A stretch of DNA of 64,000 nt from Entophlyctis helioformis (taxonomy: Eukaryota; Chytridiomycota; Chytridiomycetes; Chytridiales; Chytriomycetaceae): assembly GCA_025526915.1 (NCBI GenBank), contig JAHLKH010000011.1:1-64000 (forward strand). The letters are read 5' to 3'. Each line of letters opens with the position of its first letter. Positions within the stretch are counted from its first letter, which is position 1. The notes below the pieces were generated by a model that was given only the letters and a program-made list of their open reading frames with translations, had not been told where the DNA came from and did not search any database. The translations under genes and the position numbers were made by a program. Below, piece by piece: positions 1 through 10,079 of this stretch.

Positions 1-390
1 GACGAGGGCGACAACAACAACGGCCCGTGCGACGACAACGACGACAACGAGCACGAGAATAGTGGTGCCGTGTCGCCCGTGCTGTCGCTGTCGCTGCCGC
101 CGCCCGCACCGATGCCGCCGCGCACACGCGCATCTACCGTGCTGGCCGTGGTGCTGGACACCGAGGCAGCCGACACGGGCGCTGCCGAACGCGTGTGCGA
201 GAAGCTGGGGATGGAGCCGTGCGGGTCGCGGCTGCTTCCCTCGGTGCCGGCCGTCTCGCCCATTTCGCCCATGTCGCCTGGCGCGTCTGGCGCGTCTGTG
301 CACGGCCTGCACCTGCCGGCTGTGCAGCGACGCTACCGAGCATGGAGCATCAGCCAGTCCGAGTTTATGGATCTGTGGATGGACGACTGA
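1..390 (+). CDS. 3' end of an unidentified gene with an acidic Asp/Asn/Glu-rich stretch
   Basis: An open frame runs from the first base of the window to a TGA at 388-390, so only the last 129 codons of a plus-strand gene are present. The visible part starts with a low-complexity Asp/Asn/Glu run, continues with Pro/Ser-rich linker, then a short ordered-looking piece with a VLAVVLDTEAAD segment, and ends in SEFMDLWMDD. I do not recognise a family. The acidic, linker-rich composition would suit a C-terminal regulatory tail, but that is inference. The upstream exons lie outside the window. The 140 bp between it and the next gene holds only pyrimidine-rich 3' sequence. Confidence 0.5.
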   Translation, partial: DEGDNNNGPCDDNDDNEHENSGAVSPVLSLSLPPPAPMPPRTRASTVLAVVLDTEAADTGAAERVCEKLGMEPCGSRLLPSVPAVSPISPMSPGASGASVHGLHLPAVQRRYRAWSISQSEFMDLWMDD

Positions 391-532
391 GACTCTCGCT
401 CTCGCTCTACCTTTTCTTGCTTTTCCGTACATACCCTTACAACCACCTACCCACGCATCCACGCATCCATCTCTCCATCCATTCAACCAACCAAAGAATA
501 TATTCATTCATATAGCATGCGGGCATCGGCAC

Positions 533-1117
533 TCACGCCTCTTCCCACAACGTCGCACCTGAGCACGCGCAGACGCGTTTGGTGTTGCCAAACACACCCG
601 CCGATCTGGCGATGACACCGCACACACCGTCACGATCGTCACCCTCACCCTCACCGCCCTCACCGCCCTCACCCCCACTCCCACCATCGACCGTGACGCA
701 CAGCGAGCGGCCAACAAGGTCCCACACGCCCACGCCATCAAGCTCGATCACGCCTTGCGCCGCGCCAGCAGCATCGACGGGCAGGGTGCCGACGAGCGTG
801 TGGCGCGGGCCGACGCTGCGCAGGCCGGCCGAGATGTCGCCGTACGCGTGCACGGCGACGATGGCAGTCTTGGCCGTTGCGGGCAGGCCGGACACGGACA
901 CGTCAACCAGGGTGGACGGCGTTAACGCGGGTGTGGTGGGAGTGGTGGGAGTGGTGGGAGTGGACGGCGGTGGGAGCGCAGAGACGAGCCGCGCCAGACC
1001 GGCATTGACGTGCTGTGCCCAGCCGCGTTGGCCGGCCGAGCCCGGGAACGACTCGAAGATGCAGACGGCGGCCGCTGTTGTTGTTGTTGATGATGATGGT
1101 TGCGTGTCCATGGCCGA

Positions 1118-1150
<33 letters not shown>

Positions 1151-1504
1151 CGAGTGTGTTGGCAGAGCAGCGGCCCCGCGGAACACCGACACCAGGCCCG
1201 TCGACTTGAGCGTGGCCAGGAGGGCCGAGGGCGGGAGGGCCGAGTCGATGGTGACCGTCTGCGTCGACAGGGAGATGACGTACGACGGCAGCGGCGAGGT
1301 GGCGGCAGGCGAGGTGGCAGCAGCCGGGGTCGGGGCAGCTGGCGGATACAGGAGCGAGCGCAGGGCAGCATCGACGCTCGAGACGCACGCCTCGCACGTC
1401 ATCTGCACGGCAAACTCGCTGCGCATGTGCATGCCCGCCGGCTTGGCCGTTGCTGCCATAGTGGTGGTCGATGTCGTCGTCGAAGAACCCGGCTCCGTGA
1501 CCAT
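533..1504 (-). CDS. CCS1: Copper chaperone for superoxide dismutase (CCS)
   Basis: Delivers Cu(I) to Cu/Zn superoxide dismutase in the cytosol. The protein (about 323 aa from the ATG at 1504) has the three CCS domains in order: an N-terminal HMA-type domain with the copper motif MTCEAC (about residues 25-30), a central SOD-like domain, and a C-terminal domain III with the CxC motif CAC in KRVCACSGATLWEEA. A His/Asp run (HDHDHDHDHDH) between domains I and II is unusual and could bind metal. The frame stays open upstream to 1615, but that part looks like promoter, with a TATAAA-like element near 1545 read on the minus strand. ATG 1504 or ATG 1459 are both reasonable starts; both lie just before the HMA domain. 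No intron is needed. Confidence 0.9.
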
Positions 1505-1684
1505 CGGATCGATTCGAGGGACTGCAAATGCCTGGAAAAGCAGACTATAAATGGTGCACATAAACACACACACACACAACCAAGACAGCGAGCTGTTCTT
1601 CAGGACAATATTCATTCACTGCGGCAGGAGCCTCTCGAGCAAAACACGACAAACAATGTATTGGTTGTTTGGACGGGGTCGCGC

Positions 1685-3034
1685 TTAGAAGCCAGACGCG
1701 GCGAGGGTCTGGGCAACAGCCTTGTTCTGGCCGAGCGCCTTCTTCTCGGCAACAGCGCGGGCACGGAGCAGAGCCTTCTTCTTCTCGTAGTAGGCGAGGC
1801 CCTTGGCCTTGCGCTTCTCCTCAAGACGGGCAACAACGTCCTGGTACTTCCAGCCAAACTCGTGCGACAGGCGCTTGAGCACGGTGAACTTGCGGCCGGG
1901 CGTCAGGCGGAGGACGCGGAGGGCAGCGGGGATGACAAGGCGCTTCTGCTTGTCGTAGGGAGGGGGGACACCCTCAAAGACCTTCAGGCGCTCGAGAGCA
2001 GCGGCACCGCGGGCCGTCTTGTGGGGGACCATGCCGCGGACGGTGCGGAAGAAGATGCGGGAGGGGGCGCGGAAGTGGAAGGGACCGCGGCGGGGGTTGA
2101 CAACGCAACGCTTGCGGAGGAAGGCCATGTAGCGGACTGTCGACCGTCATGGTGCATGCGCAGATTTGTCAAGGACGATGGCCATCGCAAAAAGCCGTCG
2201 GTTCAAGGAGCAACAACAAAAACGTCAGCATGCGAGACTAACGCAGCATGAGCAGTGTGCATGCAAGTGGCAGACCAACGTACGCTTGTTGCGGAAGAAG
2301 GGACCCGAGATGTTGATCTCCTCGCAGCGAACGAGGGTGACCTTCTGGCCGTTGAGGAGCTGCTTGGCAACGATCGAGGCAAGGCGACCGAGGAGGTGGC
2401 CCTTGGCATCAATGACGACTTCCTGTGAGGCCGACAGGACAGGACAGGACAGGGCGGGCAAGCGAGTCAGTCGGGTTGTCCAGAGCGAGGGGGACGGGTA
2501 TGGTAGGTGGCTGTGGCTGGCTGGCTGGCTATGTGTGTGTCTCGTTGTTGTTGTTGTTGTTGCCGTTGTGTCGCTGTCTGGCTTCAAGAGAGGGGCGGCT
2601 GCCACAGCAGCGAGAATCGGCAAAAGGCGGCTCGAGGATTCTGGCTGTTGCTGTTGCAGTCGGCTGTTGCTGTTGCAGGCTGGAGTGGTGGTGCGGCGAA
2701 GAGGAGCAGCAGGTGGCCGTCGAGGTAGGTGGCAGCTGGCTGCTGCTCTCTTGGCAAGCGGGCAGGCAGGCTGGCTGGGCTGGTTGGATGTTTGTCGTTT
2801 GAGAGCAGCCCGACTTTTGCTGTTGACGGCTGCGGCTGCTCGAGAGCGACAGAGTCGTAGTTGTGGGATGCTGCTGCTGGTGCTCCTGAATGTGCTGCTG
2901 CTTCTATTGCTTCTATTGCTTCTATTGCTGCCGACGCCTGAGCAAGCACCTGGCACAACGGCAACAACCACAACCATGCGCAACAGCCAGCACCGTTACA
3001 GCGACCGCCAGCGACAACGCACCTTGGAGAACAT
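1685..3034 (-). CDS. RPL16: Large-subunit ribosomal protein uL13 (yeast Rpl16, human L13a)
   Basis: Component of the 60S subunit. Three exons join in frame: 3034-3023 (ATG plus three codons, MFSK), 2422-2284 and 2136-1685, giving 200 aa, the usual length of fungal uL13. Intron 1 (about 600 bp, GTGCGT...CACAG) and intron 2 (GTACGT...GACAG) have standard borders. The splice across intron 2 restores [14 protein letters not shown], matching the conserved FFRNKLK.. segment. The PPPYDK, ALRVLRL and GRKFT blocks are present. A tiny first exon followed by a long first intron is common in fungal ribosomal protein genes. A perfect 14-bp palindrome lies about 180 bp upstream of the ATG. Confidence 0.95.
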
Positions 3035-3211
3035 GGTTAGTGCTGTGAGAGTGCGGGAAGAAAAAGCGAGAGCGTCGCGGCGAGCACTTGGACGCTCGCT
3101 GCTCAACGTGCGGCGGCTGCTGCTGCTGCTGCCGGTGCAGTCGCTGTGGTCGCGCTTTTCTTTCTGCTGCCCGCTGATTGGCTGCGTCTGCAATTCCCCG
3201 TCGGAGATTTA

Positions 3212-3225
3212 CCGTCACGTGACGG
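3212..3225. promoter_or_regulatory. 14-bp perfect palindrome containing CACGTG upstream of uL13
   Basis: The bases CCGTCACGTGACGG form a perfect inverted repeat centred on a CACGTG E-box, about 180 bp upstream of the uL13 start codon. A related 10-bp version occurs at 63167-63176. CACGTG palindromes are bound by bHLH factors and Cbf1-type proteins; binding here is inferred. Confidence 0.5.
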
Positions 3226-3820
3226 CGTGGCTGCTAGCTGTTGACTGACGCGGACGCGTGTGTGCTTCTGTGTGTGTGCTCGCGCATGTGTGCTCGTGTA
3301 TGCTCGCGTGTGTGTGTGTCGGTGCACTGCCTTGCAAGTGATTGCCTGCGTCTGCCTGCCTGCTCTCCCGTCGAGCCAGGCTATCCATCCGCTCGCCACG
3401 CCATCTTGCAACCCAACGCGTCGGCTCAGATCCAGTGCCACCATGGCCATCACCTCATCCAACACGACAACTTTCATGTTCTTGTTTAATCAAGAGAGAC
3501 TGGCAGTGGGGGGTGACTCTATCGCTCGTCCTTCCAAGATGTCATCAGACCTCCGCCATCCAGAGAGACACAGAGGCGTGCGTGCGTGCTTGCGTGCATG
3601 TCGGGCGGCAGCTGGGAGGGGGGGAGGGATGGGAGTTGGGGAATGAGGAGGGGTGACAGAGTGGCGGTGGTGCTTGACAAAAGAGTAAAATGGGTGGCTG
3701 TAGGTCAGAGAGAGAGAGAGAGAGAGAGAAAATGGTGGACCGAAAATAAGGAGAGGCTGGTGGCAGTCAGAAAGGGGGGTGCACTGCGGGCATGTACGAG
3801 GCTGGCGTTGTCTTCAGCGC
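3226..3820. other. Intergenic spacer between uL13 and the GH26 gene
   Basis: No supportable gene. It contains TG-rich tracts at about 3258-3325, an AG dinucleotide run at about 3706-3729, and the 3' flank of the GH26 gene. Open frames here have repeat-like composition and no family resemblance. Confidence 0.6.
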
Positions 3821-5245
3821 TTATTTGACAGACAGCGTGCCGTTGCACGACGCCCTAATGGCACCTGCCCAAGACATCTGGTTGCCAAGAGCGTCGAGGT
3901 CCTGGTTCAATGCCGCAAGAACCGTCGTGTTGTACGTGATGCGGTAGTCGCGCCACACGTTGCCTCCTGCCGGCGGCAGACCAGAGTCCTGCTCAACCTT
4001 GTCTTCCTCGAACCACACCGCGGCGTGGAAGTTCTTGAACGCCGCGTTGGGGCCAAGCGCTCCCTGGAAAATGGCGTTCCACCAGGCGCGCTTGGACGCA
4101 ACCTCGGCAGGCGTCTGGTCGCCGGGGGCAAGAGCCTGGCCACCGCCAACCTGGTACGCCGAGCCCGTCTCGGAGAAAATGAACGGCTTCCTCTTGGCAG
4201 CGGCGTAGCGGCCGTAAAAGTCGAGACGGCCGCCGGGCTCGCCACCAACCAGCGACATCTCGTTGACCGTCGAGAACACGTTGAGATCAACGGGGATGAT
4301 CTGGCGGATGGGAGCAGTCGGCTCCGTGTATCGGTAGTTGTAGACCGAGATACCGATCCAGTCCACCCATGCATCTCCCGGGTAGAAGGGGTCGTACGGG
4401 TTGTCCAGCTCGCTCAGAAGACCGTCCTTGTTGGTGTCCAGCTCGGCAAGGTTGGCAGCGTCGATGCCAGGCGTGGCGGCGCTGGCGCCAAAGGGATAGT
4501 TGTTGCCGACGTTGGGCGACCACACCATGGCGGTCAGGTTGGTGTTGAGGTAGATGTACGAGGCAAGCGTGGCAAACGACTGCTTGTACTGGATGGGACG
4601 CATGCCGAAGCCGTTCTCAATCATCCAGGGTCCTACACGCATTGCAGGATCGGCGCAAGCCAGGATCAATGGTCAGCTTGGGAGCAAGCGGGCAAGTGGG
4701 CGAGCGAGCGAGCCACAGATCGGCCATGTACAAAGTGCCAATCAGACCCGATCGTGGCCAGACAACGCACCGTTCATCTCGTGGCCGTAACGCAGGAAGA
4801 CGGGAACACCGTACTTGGAGTTGATCTCGCGCATAAACGTGGCCACCTCCCAGAGCAGGGTCGAGGGGATGGTCTCGACGGGCACGACGGGCATGAGGGT
4901 GACCTCGAGCATGGCGCCAACCTTGCCGACCTCCTGGGCATTCCAGTTGAGGATGTTCTTCTGGAAGTCTGTGGCCGACAGACGGATGAATGTGCTGTGG
5001 CAGGGCACGAGTGTCAGCCGCAAGCCAGGGCAAGCCAGGGCATGGAGGGGACCAGGCGGGACGGGGCGGGATGCGGGGGATAAGGCGGGATATGTTATCA
5101 ATGTGGCTGAAGCTGCTGGGCTGAGATTGTCGGCGATGCCGCAGCGTTGGCACGCCAGCCAGCCAGCCCAGCCAGCCATGGATATCTCGCCTGGTGATGG
5201 GGGCGTGGTGCAGCTTTGTTGCTCGTTTGTGGTCGTTGCTGCTGG

Positions 5246-5283
<38 letters not shown>

Positions 5284-6035
5284 GCAACGAAGCCGTCCTG
5301 TTGTGTGCTGCTGCCGTCGCAACCGCACGACCACGACCACCATCACCACAGCCACCCGTCCCTGGCGAGCGGCCCGGGGCTGGCTGGCAGACGCCGTTGC
5401 GCCGCCTTTGGCACGCTGCTGCTGCACAGACACCAACAGGCACTGGTACAGGCACAGGCTGGAGGGCAACAAACACAACGGCAGGGCGGCCGTGGGGTGG
5501 GAGGGGGCGGGGACGGATGGGGCAGGCAGGCAGGCAGGCAGGCAGGCAGTGCGAGGGAACAGGCGGGAGGAAAGCCAGGCAGTTGCCCAGCCAGGCAGCC
5601 CAGCCAGCCCAGCAATCCGGCCAAAACGTCACTGCCAGACTGAACACAACTGCCACACGGCGGCATACGACGGCATACGACGGCATACGACGGCAAGCGG
5701 GCGGGCACTCTGGGCACCTACTTGTAGATGGCGGGGCGCTTGCCCGTGCGGGCCACGAGCTTCTCGGGCGTGTCGATGGCCCAGTTGAGCGAGAAGCCGA
5801 GCACAAAGGTGCCGAGCGGCGGCTCCAGACGGGCCTTGCCGGCCGAGGCGTCAAAGAAGCACGAGGCGGCGTTGGCCGAGCCGGCGGGCGGGATGGCGAT
5901 GGACGGCAGCACGGTGCTGGGGCCGTACATCTTGTACACCCAGAACGCCTGGATGCCCAGGCCGCCGAGGCCCAGCAGGAACGCCAGCAGCGCCTTGATC
6001 GTAAAGAGACAGCCGCACAGGGCTCGGTTGGCCAT
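3821..6035 (-). CDS. Membrane-anchored glycoside hydrolase family 26-like protein (beta-mannanase type)
   Basis: Predicted secreted or wall-facing endo-hydrolase. Exons 6035-5722, 4994-4771 and 4632-3821 join in frame to 449 aa with GT-AG introns. The N-terminus has a hydrophobic signal or anchor segment (about residues 10-32, ALLAFLLGLGGLGIQAFWVY), then a TIM-barrel region. RYGHEMN (about residue 177) carries the predicted acid/base Glu and PFIFSETGS (about residue 333) the predicted nucleophile Glu, the classic GH26 pair. WSPNVGNNYPF and DWIGISVYNY also fit the family. A stretch with DTNKDGLLSE resembles a calcium-binding loop. Substrate (mannan or mixed-linkage glucan) cannot be told from sequence. 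Intron 1 is unusually long (727 bp). Confidence 0.85.
4995..5721 (-). other. Long repeat-rich intron 1 of the GH26 gene
   Basis: This 727-bp intron is several times longer than most introns in the window. It holds a CTG/GCT trinucleotide run (about 5237-5283), an AGGC tetranucleotide run (about 5522-5548) and a triple ACGGCATACG repeat (about 5658-5693). Donor GTAGGT and acceptor CCACAG are clear and the joined codon is in frame. No convincing exon was seen inside. Confidence 0.6.
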
Positions 6036-6582
6036 TGTGCGTGGTGCGATTTCAGAGTTGCGGTGCAAACGCCACGCGGCTGTGTGCTGCCTGTTACGCT
6101 GCACACGGGCGAGCGGGATGGCGGGCTGTAAAATGTGCCCCCCTTGCGAGGTGTCCCGTTCTGGGCGTCCCGTCCTGGGCGTCCCGTCCTGGGCGTCCAA
6201 CAGGAATCGCGCGCGTGCCCAGGCAGTGCCACTCGCGAGTCCGGCCAGCCACCCCAACTCAGCTCCCGCCGACGCGCAGCTCCGCCCTGTGTCCGCTCCG
6301 CTCCGCGACAGTGCCACCTTTCCCACGCCACCTGCAGAACACCTGCACAACATTCGCGTGTCTCGGCCCACCACGCCACGAACACGTCACACAAGCAATG
6401 TCGCCCGCCGTGTCTCGATTCGTCATCGCCTCACAAAACACCATCAGTCGTTATCTCCTTCTTGCCATCGTTCTTGGAAGAGCAGATCATCCTTCAGAGA
6501 GCCAGATAATCGCGTCAAGCCAGCAAGTCATCCATCCAGCTAGCCATCCAGCCAGCCATCCAGCCATCCAACCAGTCAGCCC

Positions 6583-7004
6583 ATGGAGTCCAGTAGCAGC
6601 ACAATGGCGACATCTACATTTGTGAGTTGGACATCGCTTGGAACCTGCGCTGTCAAGAAAGCGTGCTGCTGAATGCCACTATCACAAATGGCAGGCATCC
6701 ACATCAACGCTCGCACTGCCGCCAATCACGTCCACCACCAGCACATCGACTTTGACATCCATGTCGCTGCTGCCGGAGCCGACTTTTGCGCCGCCAGAGC
6801 CCATGTCCCACCTGCTGTACAGCTCGCCCGGATGCCGCTCGCGCTTGACGCTCGTGACCAACATGTCATCGTCGGTCTGCTATCCAGGCGGTGAGTCGCG
6901 TCTCGCCCTGCTGCTTTCCAAACCCCATTTCCAGCATGGCATCCTCACATTTCCTCGCTTCTCATTGCTCGCCATGCGATTCCTGAAAACGGCTCTTCCG
7001 CCAC

Positions 7005-7036
<32 letters not shown>

Positions 7037-7436
7037 ACGACACACCTCCCCTGCCGGATTGAACGGCGGGGATTTAGCGTTCTGGTGCGAGTCCATCGCA
7101 GGATTGTCGGCTCGCCAATGCACAGACTCGGCGTACACATCCAAATCCGTGCGCTTCGGCTGCTCGCCCACCAAGTACACGTCCGCCGGCAGTTACCGCA
7201 CATCGTCGCTGACATGGTACTCGTGCGCCAACTGCTCGTGCAGCCGCGAGCCCAACGCCTCGCAGACGACAAACTACGTCGCGGGCGACTGCTACACGTT
7301 TGGCAGCGGCAGCGAGATGTTCAAGTGCGATCAGATCGCGCCGGCTGTCTCGGCGAGTCGGGCGGCACGCCAGCCGTCGCATTGGCTGAGCGTGTCGCTT
7401 GCTCTCGTCACGTCCATTGCCGTGTTTCTGTTGTAG
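6583..7436 (+). CDS. Small cysteine-containing surface protein, possibly GPI-anchored
   Basis: Exons 6583-6621, 6695-6890 and 7078-7436 join in frame to 197 aa (introns GTGAGT...GGCAG and GTGAGT...TTTAG; the second holds a CA repeat). The product starts Ser/Thr-rich, has a Cys-bearing middle (SPGCRSR, SSVCYPG, FWCES, WYSCANCSCSREP, AGDCYTFG) and ends in a hydrophobic tail (WLSVSLALVTSIAVFLL) typical of a GPI signal. No signal peptide is visible at the chosen ATG, so a further upstream exon may carry it. No family recognised. The exon model is moderately secure, the function unknown. Confidence 0.5.
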
Positions 7437-7729
7437 CCCTGCGCATGGCCGTCGTCTTCCCCCATCTATCCATACATGCTATACACTGTTGTGCCTGCCA
7501 TCTCTCTCCTTGTCGATAAATCAATGTCATTGTGGAACGATGGACAGGTTGGATTGGATCATTGGATCATCGTCATCGTCATCATCGTCATCGTGGTTGA
7601 AAGGTGCCGCAAAAAGAGACAGCCGCCCAGAGAAGGAATAGTGAGAGTAAGAGTGAGTGAAGCAGATGGCCACATTACAGGGTAGTTGGACGGCTGGACG
7701 GCTGGACGGCTGGACGGGAATGCATGGAT

Positions 7730-8703
7730 TTAGAGAGATCCAAGGGCGATGGCGGCGGCCACGGACGCGCCAATGAGGCCGGCCATCACGCCAGAGCCGC
7801 CAAGCGACATGGCCGACGAGCTGCCCGTGCCCGTGGTGGTCGATCCAGAGCCGGTCTTGGGCGACGTGGTCGGCGACGCGACGGACGGGGCAGCAGGGCT
7901 CAGCGACGGGAGAGGAGGGAGGCCGGCACCCTGCGTGGCGGACGCGCCAGGAATGGTCGACGGGGACGGGAGCGCAGCGACGGCACCGCAGTACTGGGTC
8001 GAAGACTGCTGGGCAGAGAACAGGCCGGGATCAGCCGCGCAGAACGAGGTGTAGCTGTGCGTGGGCATGGCAGGCAGGCGTGTGAGTCACGGACAGTGCA
8101 GGCAGCAGCGACAATGACGACAACGATGGCTGTGGTGGCACTGCGGCCGACTGTCACGGCTCGGTCGGGGTCGGAGTCGGAGGCAAGCATCCTCCAACGA
8201 CGACGACGACGACGCAGACAGCAGCCGAGGCAGCAGCAACAGCGGAACGACGGCGGAACGACGGCGAGGCAGCCGGCCCAGCAAATCCACACATGGCACC
8301 ACCACCGCTCGCGCACTCACCAGCCAACGACGCTCTGGTAACGGGCACACAGGCAGGTGTAGTAGGCCGTCTGGTCCTGCTGCAGGGTTCTGCAGGCTGT
8401 GATGGTCGGCGCCGCATCCGAGCACAAGCGTCAGCAGCGTGCACAAACAAGACGACACAAGACGCCAGGTGAGGCTTGTGCAGCAGCAGCAGCCGCAACA
8501 ACACGACGTCGTTGCCGCAAACAGAACCAGGGCGAATGCAAAAGCGTCTCACCGTCTTCGGGAATGGCAGCACCAACGAGGCCGGTGGGAGAGACGAGCG
8601 AGTTGCGGACACACTCGGTGAACGTCGGGTTGCCTGCACAGGTCTGGGCAGACACGCCTGAGACGAGGGCCGAGGCAAGGGCGAGGGCAGCAAGTGCAAT
8701 CAT
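7730..8703 (-). CDS. Eight-cysteine GPI-anchored secreted protein (CFEM-like)
   Basis: Exons 8703-8553, 8396-8321 and 8054-7730 join in frame to 183 aa. The N-terminus is a clear signal peptide (MIALAALALASALVSGVSAQ). The mature part has eight cysteines within about 85 residues (QTC, TEC, DAC, YTC, LC, VGC, SFC, QYC), spaced as in fungal CFEM and related surface domains. A Ser/Pro/Thr linker and a C-terminal hydrophobic segment (GVMAGLIGASVAAAIALGSL) predict GPI anchoring. CFEM proteins act in adhesion or haem capture, but the aromatic/Asp signature is not strong, so CFEM-like is only a working label. Confidence 0.7.
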
Positions 8704-9124
8704 GGCGGATCGAATGTTTCTCTGAGGGCAGATTCGAGCGTGCACAATTTGGTGCCTTTTGGGTGGCGAGTTTTGGTCAATTGGATCGCAAATTTCAATG
8801 CAATATTTGCAGGCAGAGTCATGCAAGAGGGTGGCATGCATTGACGACACAGGGAGCCGGTGGCATCGCTCACACACACTCGCAGGCATTCCCACGCTCG
8901 CTCGCACGCATGCAGCAGACAAGCGTCCACTCAGACAGCCGCGTGTGAAGCGCATCTGAGGCTTTCTGGCTGTCTGCCGCGTACAAAAGGAGGCTGCATG
9001 TCCGCCTTGCTCTCTCTCACAGCAGACACACTCATACACACTCGACAAGGCACGGCATGGCACGGCATGGCATGGCACGGCGGACGCAGAGCCCACACAG
9101 ATCGCAGAGAGAGAGGCGGTCACC

Positions 9125-9196
9125 CCGGCCGTAGCTCAATCGGCAGAGCAGGGTCCTTAAACTTCCCTGGTTCCTGGTTCGAATCCGGGCGGCCGG
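9125..9196 (+). tRNA. tRNA-like gene 1, abnormal anticodon arm (formal anticodon TAA)
   Basis: A perfect 7-bp acceptor stem (CCGGCCG/CGGCCGG), a D arm (GCTC/GAGC) with GG in the loop, box A TAGCTCAATCGG, and a T arm with box B GGTTCGAATCC are all present. By standard numbering the anticodon would be TAA, but the anticodon stem pairs only three outer bases (GGG/CCC). There is no long variable arm as a true Leu tRNA would have, and no TTTT terminator follows. It may be a pseudogene or a non-decoding tRNA-like RNA. Confidence 0.55.
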
Positions 9197-9321
9197 ACAC
9201 ACGCCTCTCTCGCGTGCATGCTTCTGTGTCTCTCTGCGGCTGTCCATCGCCTCGCCTGGCCTCGCCTCGCGTCTATCCGTTGCCCTTCCTTCCATCCATC
9301 TACCCATCCATCCATCCACAT

Positions 9322-9395
9322 CCGGCTGTAGCTCAGTGGCAGAGCGAGCGTTACTTTTCATTTCGCACGTCCCTGGTTCGACTCCGGGCGGCTGG
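9322..9395 (+). tRNA. tRNA-like gene 2, enlarged anticodon arm
   Basis: It belongs to the same family as its neighbours: acceptor CCGGCTG/CGGCTGG, box A TAGCTCAGTGG, box B GGTTCGACTCC. Between the D and T stems lie 26 nt instead of the usual 22-23. The only clear pairing is GCG/CGC around a 13-nt loop that itself contains TTTT. An internal TTTT would be expected to stop RNA polymerase III, and no TTTT follows the gene. No anticodon can be assigned. Confidence 0.5.
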
Positions 9396-9433
9396 ACACT
9401 CCCCCACACTCCCCACTCCCACACTCCACACTC

Positions 9434-9504
9434 CTGGCTGTAGCTCAATGGCAGAGCAAGTGGATTCCTACCCCATGGATCCTGGTTCGATTCCAGGCAG
9501 CCAG
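9434..9504 (+). tRNA. tRNA-like gene 3 (formal anticodon TCC, Gly), weak anticodon stem
   Basis: Acceptor CTGGCTG/CAGCCAG pairs perfectly, box A is TAGCTCAATGG and box B GGTTCGATTCC. The length (71 nt) fits a tRNA and the formal anticodon is TCC (Gly), but the anticodon stem AGTGG/CCCCA has mismatches at two positions and no T run follows. It is the most tRNA-like of the three. Confidence 0.55.
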
Positions 9505-9714
9505 ACACAGACTGACCATGCCTGCATCTGTTCTATTCCACTGCCTGTGCTTGTCTCGCATCGAATGAACACTGTTGCGATGTACACATCCCATCCAATC
9601 CAGGCATCCAACCATTCAGCATTCCATCCAGCCAATCGTGCAACCACCGATCGCTGACAGTCACACGACACAAGGTTCGTATTGTTCCTGGGGTCGAAAT
9701 TGACACGGATGGCA

Positions 9715-9785
9715 AGCACTGTGGAACAGCGGAAGTTCGCTGGGCTCATAACCCAGAAGCCGTAGGATCGAAACCTACCAGTGCT
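9715..9785 (+). tRNA. Initiator tRNA-Met (CAT)
   Basis: The cloverleaf is complete: acceptor AGCACTG/CAGTGCT, D stem GAAC/GTTC, anticodon stem CTGGG/CCCAG with loop CTCATAA, T stem GTAGG/CCTAC. Eukaryotic initiator identity is shown by the A1:U72 end pair and by the T loop ATCGAAA with A54 and A60 in place of TTC. A TTTT terminator follows within 6 bp. An identical copy lies in the right arm. Confidence 0.93.
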
Positions 9786-9919
9786 ACATCTTTTGCCCTC
9801 ATTTTGCACATTCCACCGCACAGGCGTTCCACACTTTTGGATCGGTGGATCGTGTGTGGCAGTGCACTCTTGGAGCAGCAAAAAGAGCGCATGCTGATGG
9901 CTGCGTTGTTGGGCGAAAA

Positions 9920-9990
9920 GGAGACTCGCGGAATTGAACCACGGACCTATCGATCTGCAGTCGATTGCTCTACCGCTGAGCTAAGCCTCC
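9920..9990 (-). tRNA. tRNA-Cys (GCA)
   Basis: On the minus strand the sequence folds with acceptor GGAGGCT/AGTCTCC, D stem GCTC/GAGC, anticodon stem ATCGA/TCGAT and loop CTGCAGA (anticodon GCA), and T loop TTCAATT. TTTT follows the 3' end. It faces the LINE insertion about 90 bp away. The right-arm copy is at 41273-41343. Confidence 0.93.
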
Positions 9991-10065
9991 CTTCTTGGTT
10001 TGTCGAGAAACATTAGCTCCAAGTACGCGACCTGCTGCTCACACTCGTGCCCTCTCTTCTCTCTC

Positions 10066-10079
10066 TTCTCTCTCCTCTG
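10066..10079 (+). repeat. 5' target-site duplication of the LINE insertion
   Basis: TTCTCTCTCCTCTG (14 bp) immediately precedes the element and is repeated at 12124-12137 after its poly(A) tail. The uninterrupted site exists once in the right arm at 41184-41197. Confidence 0.93.

Noticed and set aside
3779..5083. A 434-codon open frame on the plus strand
   Set aside because: It is the mirror of GH26 exons 2-3 and their intron; the minus-strand reading has catalytic motifs and matched splice borders.
9125..9196. Annotating tRNA-like gene 1 as a standard tRNA-Leu (TAA)
   Set aside because: Leu tRNAs have a long variable arm, absent here, and two pairs of the anticodon stem are mismatched.
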